Assembly (NCBI GenBank): GCA_012518115.1
Contig: JAAYTD010000014.1
Coordinates: 51,473-115,472, forward strand
Direction of reading: 5' to 3'
From: Ignavibacteria bacterium
GTDB taxonomy: Bacteria > Bacteroidota > Ignavibacteria > Kapaibacteriales > UBA2268
Length of the DNA stretch: 64,000 nt
Position 1 is the first letter of the stretch; every line of letters starts with the position of its first letter. The notes beneath the pieces were generated by a model, which ran no database searches, had not been told where the DNA came from, and was given only the letters and a program-made list of their open reading frames with translations. Made by a program: the position numbers and the translations under genes. Of the stretch, positions 17,167 to 26,174 are shown piece after piece.

Positions 17167-18648
17167 TTACATTTTTGTATTTCGCATGTCACCCGAATTA
17201 TTAAATTCTACATGCATGTTTAAAGCTTTTGTTAGTGTATGCGGAGTATGAGCATTTCCACCGAGTTTTAAGTAATCCCATAAAATTTCTTTGTAATCAG
17301 GATGAGCACATTTTTCTATAATTTCTTTGGCACGCTGGACAGGAGATTTACCTCGTAAATCTGCTATACCTTGTTCAGTAATGAATATCATTGAATCATG
17401 CTCTGTATGGTCAATGTGAGAACACATAGGAACTATTGTACTAATTGCACCACCTTTTGTTGTAGATGGACAAGTATAGATAGTAATATAAGCGTTACGA
17501 GTAAAGTCACCGCTACCACCAATGCCATTCATTATTTTTGTGCCTAAAATATGAGTTGAATTAACATGCCCAAAGATATCAACTTCTATAGCTGTATTCA
17601 TTGCTATAACGCCAAGACGACGTACAACTTCAGGATTATTTGACAGTTCTTGAGGTCTTAAAACAAGTTTTGGATGGAAGAAAGAAAGGTCGCTATAAAT
17701 AGAATTTAGACATTCCGAACTAACTGTAAGCGAGCATCCACTTGCAAATTTTATCCTACCTTCTTTCATTAAATCAATAACTGAATCTTGAATTACCTCA
17801 GTGTACATAGAGAAATCAGGTATTTCAGGATTTCTGCCTAAAGCACCTAATACAGCGTTAGCTATATTTCCAACTCCGGATTGAAGAGGTAAAAATTCTT
17901 TTGGTATATGATTAGTTCTTAATTCGTTTAATAGAAATTCTGCTACATTATTTCCGATGGTATCTGTTAGCGGGTCGGAAGGTGCAAAAGGTTTTACTTC
18001 GTCTGGTAAATCTGTTTCTACTATACCAATAATTTTTTTGGGATCAACTTTTACGTATTCTTTTCCAATCTTGTCAGATGGAGTATAAATTGCAATTTCT
18101 TTTCTAAAAGGCGGTAAGTCAGGAACATATATATCATGGATTCCACGCAAGTTTTTAGGATGTCTTTTATTTAATTCAATAATTATTTTATCTGCTAAAA
18201 GACAACCTGTAGATATTGTTCCACAAGAAGAGGTAAGAATGATCTCGCCATTATCACTAACATCACAAGCTTCAACAACAGCTAAATCTATTTTCCCTAA
18301 AAAACCATAACGCATATACTGCGAAGTATGAGATAAATGTTGGTCAAAGAAATTTATTTGTCCGTTGTTTATTCCTTTGCGTAAATCAGAATTTGATTGA
18401 TATGGAGTTCGCCAAAGTACAGCATCAGCTTTTGCTAAGCTACCATCTAAAGATACACCTGTAGAAGCACCTGTTATAACTCCTATTTTAAATTCTTTAC
18501 CTGCATTATGTTCTAGCATAGCACGATTAGCTATTGCAGTAGGAACAGCTTTTGCTGCACCAGCGGGAGTGAAACCACTAAATGCAACAACATCGCCATT
18601 TTTGACAAAACTAGCAGCTTCTTCAGCTGAAATAAATTTGTAAGTCAT
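17167..18648 (-). CDS. Acetyl-CoA hydrolase / acetate CoA-transferase family protein
   Basis: A 493-residue two-lobed CoA-transferase of the Ach1/succinyl-CoA:acetate CoA-transferase class. Supporting motifs are VVAFSGFTPAGAAKAVP at the N-terminus, GIGGSGDFTRNAY near 385 (the GSGDF signature), and FITEQGIADLRGKSPVQRA near 425. It moves CoA between acetate and another acyl group such as succinate, or hydrolyses acetyl-CoA. In a fermenting cell it would help form acetate and conserve the thioester, alongside acetate kinase at 21495. The two activities cannot be separated from sequence by eye. It is monocistronic, with its own promoter and terminator. Confidence 0.88.
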   Translation of the reverse strand: MTYKFISAEEAASFVKNGDVVAFSGFTPAGAAKAVPTAIANRAMLEHNAGKEFKIGVITGASTGVSLDGSLAKADAVLWRTPYQSNSDLRKGINNGQINFFDQHLSHTSQYMRYGFLGKIDLAVVEACDVSDNGEIILTSSCGTISTGCLLADKIIIELNKRHPKNLRGIHDIYVPDLPPFRKEIAIYTPSDKIGKEYVKVDPKKIIGIVETDLPDEVKPFAPSDPLTDTIGNNVAEFLLNELRTNHIPKEFLPLQSGVGNIANAVLGALGRNPEIPDFSMYTEVIQDSVIDLMKEGRIKFASGCSLTVSSECLNSIYSDLSFFHPKLVLRPQELSNNPEVVRRLGVIAMNTAIEVDIFGHVNSTHILGTKIMNGIGGSGDFTRNAYITIYTCPSTTKGGAISTIVPMCSHIDHTEHDSMIFITEQGIADLRGKSPVQRAKEIIEKCAHPDYKEILWDYLKLGGNAHTPHTLTKALNMHVEFNNSGDMRNTKM

Positions 18649-18718
18649 AGTTTATATTGTTTGTTAAATGAAAATTTTTAATTAATTCCTAATCTTGTTG
18701 TTTTTTTATAGATAAACA

Positions 18719-18726
18719 CAAAAATA
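18719..18726 (-). promoter_or_regulatory. Promoter of the CoA-transferase gene
   Basis: The minus strand reads TATTTTTG, with TTG at 18749-18747 and a 20-nt spacer. It lies 71 nt upstream of the start at 18648. Confidence 0.55.
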
Positions 18727-18890
18727 AGTTTTTTTCTATTCATTTCCAAATTAAAAACAAGAAAACACTATCATACTTACGAACTACTATCTGACTTATA
18801 TTAAACTTACATTGGTAATCAAGTGAAAAAAAAATATTATATTATAAAAAATATTTTTTGTATTACATAATAAAATATAACTCTAAAAAT

Positions 18891-20792
18891 ATGAAACAAT
18901 TATTCCGACATTTGGAACTACATACTGCACCTGCTTTTATGATGCTTGTTTTTGCATCTATTGCGTTCATCATACTTAATAGTTTGAATATAGACGCTTA
19001 CATTTATATAATAATGCCATTATCTATATTGTTTATTTTTAGTGGTATTTTGCTATATTATTTGAAGAGAAAATTACTTGCATATATTATAGTTTCAATG
19101 AGCATAGGATTGTTGTTTTATCTCAATATCTGTAGTAATACAATTTACTTACCGAATAAAATTATTCCGACACAAAAAGCTATTGTTGGCGGAGAAGTTG
19201 AAAAATTGATAAAAAAAGATTCGTTGAAAGCGCGCTATTTAGTGTCAGGTTTTATTGATACTAAAGAATTGAAAAAAATAAAAAATACAAAAATAATTTT
19301 GAATGTTTACGGTGAAAAAAATATAGCTGTTGGCGAAAAAATTATCTGTAAATGTAATGTAAGAATAGCACGTAAAAAAGTTTTGCCTACGGATTTTGAT
19401 GAAAGACAATATGCTAAAGGAATGGGAGCAATGTGGGTTGGAAATACTAATGAAAAAAACATAGTTGTAACTGCTAAGCCATCGCAAATCATTGCTCTTA
19501 GAACAAAAACTTTTAACGTGATATATGAACGAATTAATGAATGTTTTTCACCGATAACAGCTTCTTTAGTATCTGCAATTTTATTAGCGGACAAATCAAA
19601 TTTAAGTTCTGAAATTAGAGTTTCGTTCTCTTTGGCAGGAATAGCACATATTCTTGCCTTAAGTGGTTTGCATATAGGTATCATAGCTTATATTTTATAT
19701 CTATTTTTGTCATTTTTAGAAAATAGACCTGTGCTGAAATTCTTATTATTTTCAATAGTATTAATAAGTTTTATTTTTTTAGTTAATGCACCTGAATCGG
19801 CTGTTCGTGCTGGTTTTATGGCAATTCTTATTATGGGAGGGAAAACTTTTCAAAGAGATACAAATCCACTGAATATAATATCAATAGTTGTAATTTTGAG
19901 CCTTTTAGTCAAGCCTGAATTAATGAATTCTATATCTTTCCAACTTTCAGTAACTTCTGTACTTGGCATATTTTTATTTTTGCCTTTATGTCAAAATTTT
20001 TTCAAAAAGCAATTTAACGCTAGCAACAGTATTGTTAATTCCTTAGCGGTTACATTTGCTGTTTCAATTGTAACTGCACCAATTGTTGCATATTATTTCG
20101 GAGTTTTTTCTATTGTGTCGCCGATAGTCAATTTATTATTAGTACCACTTTTTTCTTTAGGGTTAATTTTATCAATAATAACATTGTTTTTTTCAGTTTT
20201 CTCAACTTTTTTATCTGAAATATTTACGGGAAGCGTAGAGTTTTTGTTTAAAATATGTGTTAATATCATAAAATTTGTATCCGAATTTGAATTTTCTGCT
20301 TTTGTTGGCAACGAAATTACTTTTCCTATTTTACTATTATCAATTGCAACTATATATTTGTTTTCGTCAGAAAAAAAGAGGCAATTATTTTTTAGATTTT
20401 GTGTAGTTGCTGTATTTTTTATAGCTATTATGTTTATAAACAATTCGCAAGTAGCAGAACCGAAAACTGAAGTTTTTGCAAAAAATAATTATTCTTTAGT
20501 GTCTATTCCATTGCAAAATAATAAAGAAGAGTATGAAATCTTTTTATGGATTTGCGATAGAAAGCCTGAACAAGATTATTACTATGACCGAGCATTAATA
20601 GAGTTTATAAGTGACAGAAATGTAAAAACTATAGGAATTAATGGTGCGTTTGCTTCTGAATTTGTTAAATCTATAGATGATGTTATAAAAGACAAAAATA
20701 TAATTATCCGTGAACTAAATTTTGACGAACAAAAAGCATTGGAAAGAAAATTTTTAAATGGAAAAACAGCTCCTCATCTTATAGAAATATAA
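18891..20792 (+). CDS. comEC: ComEC/Rec2-family DNA-uptake membrane protein
   Basis: A 633-residue polytopic membrane protein. The N-terminus has two or three helices and a DUF4131-like soluble segment. The competence core follows, with the signature ALSGLHIGIIAYIL near 250, and NAPESAVRAGFMAILIMGG near 300, the region lining the putative DNA channel. ComEC imports single-stranded DNA across the inner membrane. The C-terminus stops after about 100 residues past the last helices. It does not show the HxHxDH motif of the metallo-beta-lactamase domain found in long ComEC proteins. I prefer the ATG at 18891. An upstream in-frame TTG at 18858 lies in a promoter-like AT tract. Confidence 0.88.
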   Translation: MKQLFRHLELHTAPAFMMLVFASIAFIILNSLNIDAYIYIIMPLSILFIFSGILLYYLKRKLLAYIIVSMSIGLLFYLNICSNTIYLPNKIIPTQKAIVGGEVEKLIKKDSLKARYLVSGFIDTKELKKIKNTKIILNVYGEKNIAVGEKIICKCNVRIARKKVLPTDFDERQYAKGMGAMWVGNTNEKNIVVTAKPSQIIALRTKTFNVIYERINECFSPITASLVSAILLADKSNLSSEIRVSFSLAGIAHILALSGLHIGIIAYILYLFLSFLENRPVLKFLLFSIVLISFIFLVNAPESAVRAGFMAILIMGGKTFQRDTNPLNIISIVVILSLLVKPELMNSISFQLSVTSVLGIFLFLPLCQNFFKKQFNASNSIVNSLAVTFAVSIVTAPIVAYYFGVFSIVSPIVNLLLVPLFSLGLILSIITLFFSVFSTFLSEIFTGSVEFLFKICVNIIKFVSEFEFSAFVGNEITFPILLLSIATIYLFSSEKKRQLFFRFCVVAVFFIAIMFINNSQVAEPKTEVFAKNNYSLVSIPLQNNKEEYEIFLWICDRKPEQDYYYDRALIEFISDRNVKTIGINGAFASEFVKSIDDVIKDKNIIIRELNFDEQKALERKFLNGKTAPHLIEI

Positions 20793-20811
20793 CTAGCTTG
20801 TTTTTATAAAC

Positions 20812-21417
20812 TTAAAAATTAACAAAGCGAGCTACATATTCTGCTTCTTTTAGATGAACTAAAGCTCCATCTGCAACAAGAGAGTGTACCGCTGCCTTAG
20901 CTTCAGCTAAATTTATTTTATGGCGATATGCAAAATGCCAAATATCTATTGGCTCAAGCGAAATTTCTAAAGCTAACATTTGAGCAGGTGATAGCTCTTT
21001 TTTTTCCTTAAATAATTTTCTTGCTACTTCGATGATTATTTTTGATTCTTTATCAACCATTTGTTTTTCTGTAAAATAATAATTATCGTTTGCAACTAAA
21101 TCACAAATAGGGAAGCCACGTCCATCTTTATTTAATAAAACAGGTAATAAATCAACGCTTACGATATATTCTTCATCATCATTTGCAGCAGTATTATGCC
21201 ATAAATCAATCCATATTTTTTCATCATGTATTTTAAGCCATTCAAAGAAAGCTATCTCACTATCAGGCAACATCATCATATATTTGCCAGAAAACTCTTT
21301 CAATATAGATAGTACTTTTTCGTCATCTAATTCTATGAATATTTCCGTAGGGAAATGTATATAATTTTTTTCCTTGATAGATTTGTAGCAAAGTTTTATT
21401 AGTTCTTTAGTTGTCAT
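20812..21417 (-). CDS. Conserved-looking protein of unknown function
   Basis: A 201-residue soluble acidic protein with no signal peptide or membrane segment. I do not recognise the family. Residues 1-90 are mixed helix/strand with a WLKIHDEKIWIDLW segment. The C-terminal ~60 residues are helical (SPAQMLALEISLEPIDIWHFAYRH, split here only to describe) and end in a winged-helix-like turn, AKAAVHSLVADGALVHL. That could be a small nucleic-acid-binding module. It follows ackA on the same strand, after a strong terminator, and converges with comEC 19 nt away. Confidence 0.6.
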   Translation of the reverse strand: MTTKELIKLCYKSIKEKNYIHFPTEIFIELDDEKVLSILKEFSGKYMMMLPDSEIAFFEWLKIHDEKIWIDLWHNTAANDDEEYIVSVDLLPVLLNKDGRGFPICDLVANDNYYFTEKQMVDKESKIIIEVARKLFKEKKELSPAQMLALEISLEPIDIWHFAYRHKINLAEAKAAVHSLVADGALVHLKEAEYVARFVNF

Positions 21418-21440
21418 TTTTAAAAAGTATTTAAGAAAAA

Positions 21441-21474
21441 GCCACCTATCATAAACAAATAAAAGATAGGTGGC
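21441..21474 (-). terminator. Terminator of ackA
   Basis: A perfect 10-bp stem GCCACCTATC/GATAGGTGGC with a 14-nt loop, followed on the minus strand by TTTTTCTTAAA. Confidence 0.85.
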
Positions 21475-21494
21475 ATATATTTTAAGATAATTTT

Positions 21495-22745
21495 TTATTC
21501 AGTGATATCAATGCCTGATACAATACAATAAGTATCTCTAGCTAACATTAATTCTTCGTTTGTTGGAATAACAAAAATTTTAATTTTCGAAGTAGGTTTA
21601 GATATAATACCTTCTTTTCCACCTACCATTTGGTTATTTAATTCATCATCAATTTCAATACCTAATGATTCCAAACCACTACAAATATCTCTACGAATAT
21701 TTGCAGCATTTTCACCTACTCCAGCAGTAAAACATATAGCGTCGGCTCCGTTCATAGCAGCTAGGTAAGCACCGATATATTTCTTATTACGATAGGTATA
21801 CATTTCTAAAGCTAATTTTGCTTTTTCGTCATTATTTTCATTTACTGCTTTAAATAAGTCTCTCATATCGTTAGAAATATCTGAAATTCCTAACACCCCC
21901 GACTTTTTATTTAAAATAGTTATAGCTTCACTAATATTTAAGTTTTCTTTTTTCATAATAAATTCAATAACTGTAGGATCTAAATCGCCTGAACGTGTTC
22001 CCATCATTAAACCCTCTAATGGTGTAAAGCCCATAGTTGTATCTATAGATTTTCCATTTTTTATAGCAGTTGTTGATGCACCATTTCCAAGATGTAAAGA
22101 AATTATATTAGTATCTTCAATTGTTTTGTTTGTAAGTTGTCTATAACGAATAGCTATGTAACGATGAGAAGTACCATGAAAACCGTATCTTCTAATCTTA
22201 TAATCGTTATAATACTTGAGTGGAATAGCATACATAAAAGCATGCTTAGGTAATGTTAAATGAAAAGCAGTATCGAAAATAGCAACTTGTGGTATATCTT
22301 CGCCAAAAACTTCAATTGCAGCTTCAATTCCTTTTAAATTTGCAGGATTGTGTAAAGGAGCTATTTCAATATTAGCTTCTAATTCTTTTATAACTTCTTT
22401 AGTAATTTTGACAGAAGAATTAAAATGTTCTGTGCCATGAACAGTACGGTGTCCTATAGCATGAAAGTCTTGTAGACGTTTAATACCGTTTATGTGAGTT
22501 GTCGGAAGCTTTATCCAATCTATAATACGATTTAACGCAATTTTATGATCTAAAACGGGCATAACTGCTTTATAATTTTCATTGCCCGGCGCTTTAATTG
22601 AGATAATTGCTTCGTTAGTTCCGACTTTTTCTATAACGCCTTTAGCTAGCTCTTGGTCAGAATTTGTTTTAATTTTTTCAGAATCTGTTTCGATTATTTG
22701 GAATTTCAATGATGAACTTCCACAATTTAACACTAATATGTTCAT
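21495..22745 (-). CDS. ackA: Acetate kinase
   Basis: A 416-residue ASKHA-fold kinase that makes ATP and acetate from acetyl phosphate. Motifs are VLNCGSSSLKFQI at the N-terminus, GHRTVHGTEHF near 95 and RRYGFHGTSHRYIA with the catalytic His near 190. IISLHLGNGAST follows near 220, and MMGTRSGDLDP near 250 carries the conserved Arg. Length is usual for the family. No phosphotransacetylase gene is adjacent. It is monocistronic between its own promoter and a strong terminator. Confidence 0.97.
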   Translation of the reverse strand: MNILVLNCGSSSLKFQIIETDSEKIKTNSDQELAKGVIEKVGTNEAIISIKAPGNENYKAVMPVLDHKIALNRIIDWIKLPTTHINGIKRLQDFHAIGHRTVHGTEHFNSSVKITKEVIKELEANIEIAPLHNPANLKGIEAAIEVFGEDIPQVAIFDTAFHLTLPKHAFMYAIPLKYYNDYKIRRYGFHGTSHRYIAIRYRQLTNKTIEDTNIISLHLGNGASTTAIKNGKSIDTTMGFTPLEGLMMGTRSGDLDPTVIEFIMKKENLNISEAITILNKKSGVLGISDISNDMRDLFKAVNENNDEKAKLALEMYTYRNKKYIGAYLAAMNGADAICFTAGVGENAANIRRDICSGLESLGIEIDDELNNQMVGGKEGIISKPTSKIKIFVIPTNEELMLARDTYCIVSGIDITE

Positions 22746-22783
22746 ATTTACTCTAATAATTTTGTTATATAAATCTTAAATCT

Positions 22784-22791
22784 CAAAAATA
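22784..22791 (-). promoter_or_regulatory. Bacteroidota-type -7 box of ackA
   Basis: The minus strand reads TATTTTTG, 39 nt upstream of the ackA start. The nearest TTG leaves only a 14-nt spacer, so the upstream box is weak. Confidence 0.45.
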
Positions 22792-22871
22792 ATGTTTTTT
22801 CTTCACAAATCATAATTTTGTAGAAAAAAAGTAAGAAATAATTCTTTCGTTTATTAAATTACTTAAGATGC

Positions 22872-23459
22872 TTACGGAATTAAAATCTCGCCATTTGCAA
22901 TTTTAATTAGCGTATCTGTGTAAAGAATATGTTCTATTTCTAAAACACGTTTAGCTAGTGTTTCTGGCGTGTCGTTATCTAGCACTGGAACGGTCATTTG
23001 GTTTAATATTTTTCCGTCGTCATAATTAGGAGTAACAAGGTGAATAGTAGCGCCACTTGTTTTTTCGCCTGCTTCTATAACAGCTTTATGTACATTGCTG
23101 CCAAACATTCCTTCGCCGCCAAATTTGGGAAGAAGTGCCGGATGTATGTTCAAAACGCGATTAGAAAAATTATGTATTAAATCAGCTGAAACTTTTTTCA
23201 TGTAACCTGCCAGAATTACAGTGTTTACATTATGTTCATTAAACACTTCAATTATTTTTTTTTCAGGATCAGCATAGTTGTGGCTACTTATATGAAATGC
23301 GGGGATGTTTGCTTTTTTAGCTCGTTCTAAAACGAAAGCATGTGAATTATTAGAAACTAAAGCACATAGATTTGCACGCAGTTTACCACTAGCTACATTA
23401 TCTATAATAGCTTGTACATTTGAGCCGCTATGTGAAGATAAAAAACCTAAATTAAGCAT
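22872..23459 (-). CDS. purN: Phosphoribosylglycinamide formyltransferase PurN
   Basis: A 195-residue enzyme of purine synthesis that formylates GAR using 10-formyl-tetrahydrofolate. It shows the N-terminal LGFLSSHSGSNVQAII phosphate-binding loop, the catalytic Asn-His region RVLNIHPALLPKFGG near 105, and SGATIHLVTPNYDDGKIL near 135, which includes the catalytic Asp. Length fits the family. It follows the rhomboid-like gene by 16 nt on the same strand and is probably cotranscribed with it. Confidence 0.95.
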   Translation of the reverse strand: MLNLGFLSSHSGSNVQAIIDNVASGKLRANLCALVSNNSHAFVLERAKKANIPAFHISSHNYADPEKKIIEVFNEHNVNTVILAGYMKKVSADLIHNFSNRVLNIHPALLPKFGGEGMFGSNVHKAVIEAGEKTSGATIHLVTPNYDDGKILNQMTVPVLDNDTPETLAKRVLEIEHILYTDTLIKIANGEILIP

Positions 23460-23475
23460 ATTGTTATTTATTTGG

Positions 23476-24372
23476 TTATAGACTTCTGGAGTATTCTTCT
23501 AAAAACAATACTTCTTCTTTTGTAAGAGAATCCTTGCCGTATGTATTTATTTTATCTAAAATAGTGTTTAAAATTTCTTCGTTGTGAAAATCATCATTCA
23601 GGTTAATTGTGTTTTGAGTTCCTTTGGGCGATAGTTCATTACTAAGCAAAGAACGAAATTTTTCGTTTGCATACATAGCCATACTAATTTCTTCTAATAT
23701 CGAATCTGCTTGAATTTTATTCTTTTTTGCTTGTATTTCTTTACTCTTTCTTATGTTTTTCTTCATGATGTGATTAATTTGTAAATAAACTAAAAAAGCA
23801 CTTCCTATTCCTAATATACTGATAACTATAGAAGGTAACACTACCATAATACCACTATTTAGCAAAACAAAAGACTTGAAACACAACCAAACAAATAAAG
23901 ATAATACTTCTGTAAAAAAATAAATAGGTTTGTTAGGGAATAGCTTGTTGCGAAATTTAAGTAACCACGAAAGAGTTAAAATAAAAAACGAAATACCTTC
24001 TAAACCACCAAAAATAATCGGATTAGAAATAAAAATAATAGTTAATGATAAAGCAAATAAAATAGAAAATAATAATAAGATAACATATAATGAACGACCT
24101 AAAAATCTTTCAAGATTAGGTAAGGAAATGCTAAAAACAATTGAAAATAAAATACCACTTTCCCAAGTATTAAAAACAAACGGATAAGACAGCAAACGCC
24201 AATACTCAGCATTTAAAATAATCTGCGTTAGGTTGAGCGAAAGCGTGTTAAATAATAAACCATTAAATCCAATATTAAATATATTTACAATAATTACAAG
24301 TAAAATTAAAACTATTGAGACGGGAAAAGGCTTATTTTTTAATGTTTCAAATTTAAATGGTGTATATTTCAT
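23476..24372 (-). CDS. Rhomboid-family membrane protein lacking the catalytic serine
   Basis: A 298-residue protein with about six membrane helices in the first 200 residues. EYWRLLSYPFVF (56-67) and the LERFLG turn (88-92) follow the rhomboid pattern closely. Where the GxSG nucleophile motif should be, it reads GLEG (123-126), with Glu125 replacing Ser. No His is visible in the later helices. The C-terminus is a charged tail ending in KINTYGKDSLTKEEVLFLEEYS, typical of Bacteroidota rhomboids. It is most likely a proteolytically dead homologue that binds membrane proteins. It is cotranscribed with purN. Confidence 0.7.
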   Translation of the reverse strand: MKYTPFKFETLKNKPFPVSIVLILLVIIVNIFNIGFNGLLFNTLSLNLTQIILNAEYWRLLSYPFVFNTWESGILFSIVFSISLPNLERFLGRSLYVILLLFSILFALSLTIIFISNPIIFGGLEGISFFILTLSWLLKFRNKLFPNKPIYFFTEVLSLFVWLCFKSFVLLNSGIMVVLPSIVISILGIGSAFLVYLQINHIMKKNIRKSKEIQAKKNKIQADSILEEISMAMYANEKFRSLLSNELSPKGTQNTINLNDDFHNEEILNTILDKINTYGKDSLTKEEVLFLEEYSRSL

Positions 24373-24801
24373 GTTAAATAAATTGTTGTATTTCGTTTGT
24401 TGTAATCATTTTTAACTATTTCTAGATTTATAAACTTAGTAGAAACTGTGCAAATTCATTTCGATAATAAACAATTTGAATGTTTCTAAAAATTTACTAA
24501 GCTATATTATCATTATATTCGGCAGTTTTAAGATTATCATTATCTATTGTTGAAAGTTCTTTTAGGATATTTCTTTTGAACTTCTTGAATTTGATCAAGT
24601 TCTTCTTGTGTAAACTGTATTTCCATAAATATATTGTAGGACAATAAATTGTTATAATCCAAAATTACGAAAAATGGAATAAAAAAACAAAATTTATGCT
24701 TATAACTTTTATGTTTAATAAAAAAATATTAAATTGCATTAAACCTTTTTGCTTTTTTCATGCTCTAAAATATAAGTTCAACAATTATTTTATGTAGAAA
24801 T
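24373..24801. other. Gap with only one doubtful short frame
   Basis: The 429 nt between the rhomboid-like gene and the Spy-like gene are AT-rich. I see no clear promoter box, hairpin or repeat. The only coding-like content is the 28-codon frame at 24540-24626. Confidence 0.5.
24540..24626 (-). CDS. Possible 28-residue peptide or gene fragment
   Basis: The minus strand has an ATG at 24626-24624 followed by 28 codons rich in Gln, Glu and Lys (it begins MEIQFTQEELDQIQEVQKKY). The composition looks coding. Another frame stays open for about 25 codons past the stop (RNILKELSTIDNDNL), so this may be the frameshifted head of a former longer gene. No ribosome binding site of note was seen. Confidence 0.25.
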   Translation of the reverse strand: MEIQFTQEELDQIQEVQKKYPKRTFNNR

Positions 24802-25182
24802 ATGAAGAAAATAGCAATCGCAACACTACTATTATTTGTAGTTATAGGAATGAATGCAAATTATATATATGCACAAAAAGCACGAAATAATCGTATGAAT
24901 AGAGATTGTTTCAGATGTGTAGAGTCTCTTAATCTAACCCAAGAACAGAGCAAACAGATTGATTCTCTTGTTTCTAATCATAGGGCAGAGATGGATAAGT
25001 TAAGAACGCAAGGTAACAATTTAAGAGCTCAAAGAAATGCTTTGAGAGATGAACATCAAGCAAATATTGAAAAATTGTTGACCGATGAACAAAAACAAAA
25101 GTTAACAAAGAAAAATACAAAAAATTATCAAAACAAACGAAAAAATAATATGAGACGCTCAAAACGTTTCAGAAATAATTAA
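24802..25182 (+). CDS. Spy/LTxxQ-like periplasmic protein
   Basis: A 126-residue secreted protein with a signal peptide (KKIAIATLLLFVVIGMNANYIYA). The mature part is helical and contains LNLTQEQSKQIDSL followed by LTDEQKQKL, the paired LTxxQ motifs of the Spy/CpxP family. These act as periplasmic chaperones or metal-stress sensors. A CFRC pair lies just before the first motif. The tail is very basic (KRKNNMRRSKRFR). It is followed after 38 nt by a second, larger LTxxQ lipoprotein, so the two form a pair. Confidence 0.7.
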   Translation: MKKIAIATLLLFVVIGMNANYIYAQKARNNRMNRDCFRCVESLNLTQEQSKQIDSLVSNHRAEMDKLRTQGNNLRAQRNALRDEHQANIEKLLTDEQKQKLTKKNTKNYQNKRKNNMRRSKRFRNN

Positions 25183-25220
25183 AATTTAATTTTTAATAAC
25201 CTAAAATAGGAATATTATCA

Positions 25221-26042
25221 ATGAGAAAATCATTTTTTTCAAACAGGAAAATGTTTACATTTTCAACAATCATCGCATTATTAATATTTGCAGCTTGCGG
25301 TGAGAACGTTACCGACAACAACTATGTAGAGTTTCCAGTAAACTCAACTGACTACGTAAACGAACTAGCTAGTGAATTAGACGAATCATATAATCTAATG
25401 ATAAATCTAGATGATTTATATTTAGAAGGTGATATCGAAAACGAGTTTTCTTCTTTGTATTTTTTGAATGGTTCATGTGAGTGTGATTCTTCTTGCAAAT
25501 TCGGGAAAAATGGCAAGTTGAATTATGGTCAGATAAAAAACGGCAAGAATAAGAATGGTAATAAATGTGATACTTGCCAATGTGATTCTTTACGTAAAAA
25601 ACATAATAACGGTAAAGGAAACGGTCATTACAAAAATTACAAGAATTACAAACCGGGTTTTTGTGCGATTTTCAAGGAATTAAATTTAACTGATGAACAA
25701 GCAAAAATTATATCTACATTTGCTAAAGAACATAAGAGCTGTCGTAGAGAAGCTATTGATGCTTTAAGAGAGGCGCAACGAGCTATTTTGCAAAATGCGA
25801 ACTTAGAGCGTAAACAGATTATTGACGATATGAAGAATGGGACTATAACAGCTACAGAAGCAAGAGAATTACTTCTACAATTAGCTGAGCAAGTTCGCCA
25901 AGATATGAAGAATTCACCTGAAGTGCAAGCAGCATTAGAAGCGATGAAAAATTGCCATAATGTATTTATAGACAACATAGCTTCTGTTCTTACTGCTGAT
26001 CAACTTGTTATATGGAACAAGTTTTTAGAAACAATAAAATAA
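25221..26042 (+). CDS. LTxxQ-domain lipoprotein with a Cys/Lys/Asn-rich insert
   Basis: A 273-residue lipoprotein. The lipobox is LIFAAC, with Cys26. Residues ~95-150 are low-complexity, with six Cys in CECDSSC, CDTCQC and nearby, among Lys, Asn and Gly. This looks suited to metal binding. The C-terminal ~130 residues are helical with LNLTDEQAKIIS and LTADQLVIWNKF, again LTxxQ motifs. It probably sits in the outer or inner membrane facing the periplasm and works with the smaller protein upstream. A terminator follows. Confidence 0.7.
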   Translation: MRKSFFSNRKMFTFSTIIALLIFAACGENVTDNNYVEFPVNSTDYVNELASELDESYNLMINLDDLYLEGDIENEFSSLYFLNGSCECDSSCKFGKNGKLNYGQIKNGKNKNGNKCDTCQCDSLRKKHNNGKGNGHYKNYKNYKPGFCAIFKELNLTDEQAKIISTFAKEHKSCRREAIDALREAQRAILQNANLERKQIIDDMKNGTITATEARELLLQLAEQVRQDMKNSPEVQAALEAMKNCHNVFIDNIASVLTADQLVIWNKFLETIK

Positions 26043-26071
26043 TTTATTTTACAACATTAAAAGTTAGTATT

Positions 26072-26106
26072 AAAGCACTATACACAAAAATATGGTGCTT
26101 TTTTTT
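26072..26106 (+). terminator. Terminator after the LTxxQ pair
   Basis: Stem AAAGCAC/GTGCTTT enclosing an AT-rich loop, followed by a run of T. Confidence 0.7.
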
Positions 26107-26127
26107 GTTTTTCTTTATATTAATTCT

Positions 26128-26135
26128 TAAATTTG
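26128..26135 (+). promoter_or_regulatory. Promoter of hutU
   Basis: TAAATTTG with TTTG at 26104-26107 and a 20-nt spacer. The upstream box lies in the tail of the preceding terminator. The start codon is 39 nt downstream. Confidence 0.6.
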
Positions 26136-26174
26136 TACTTTATTATAAATTATTGATAACTATATTTATACGCA

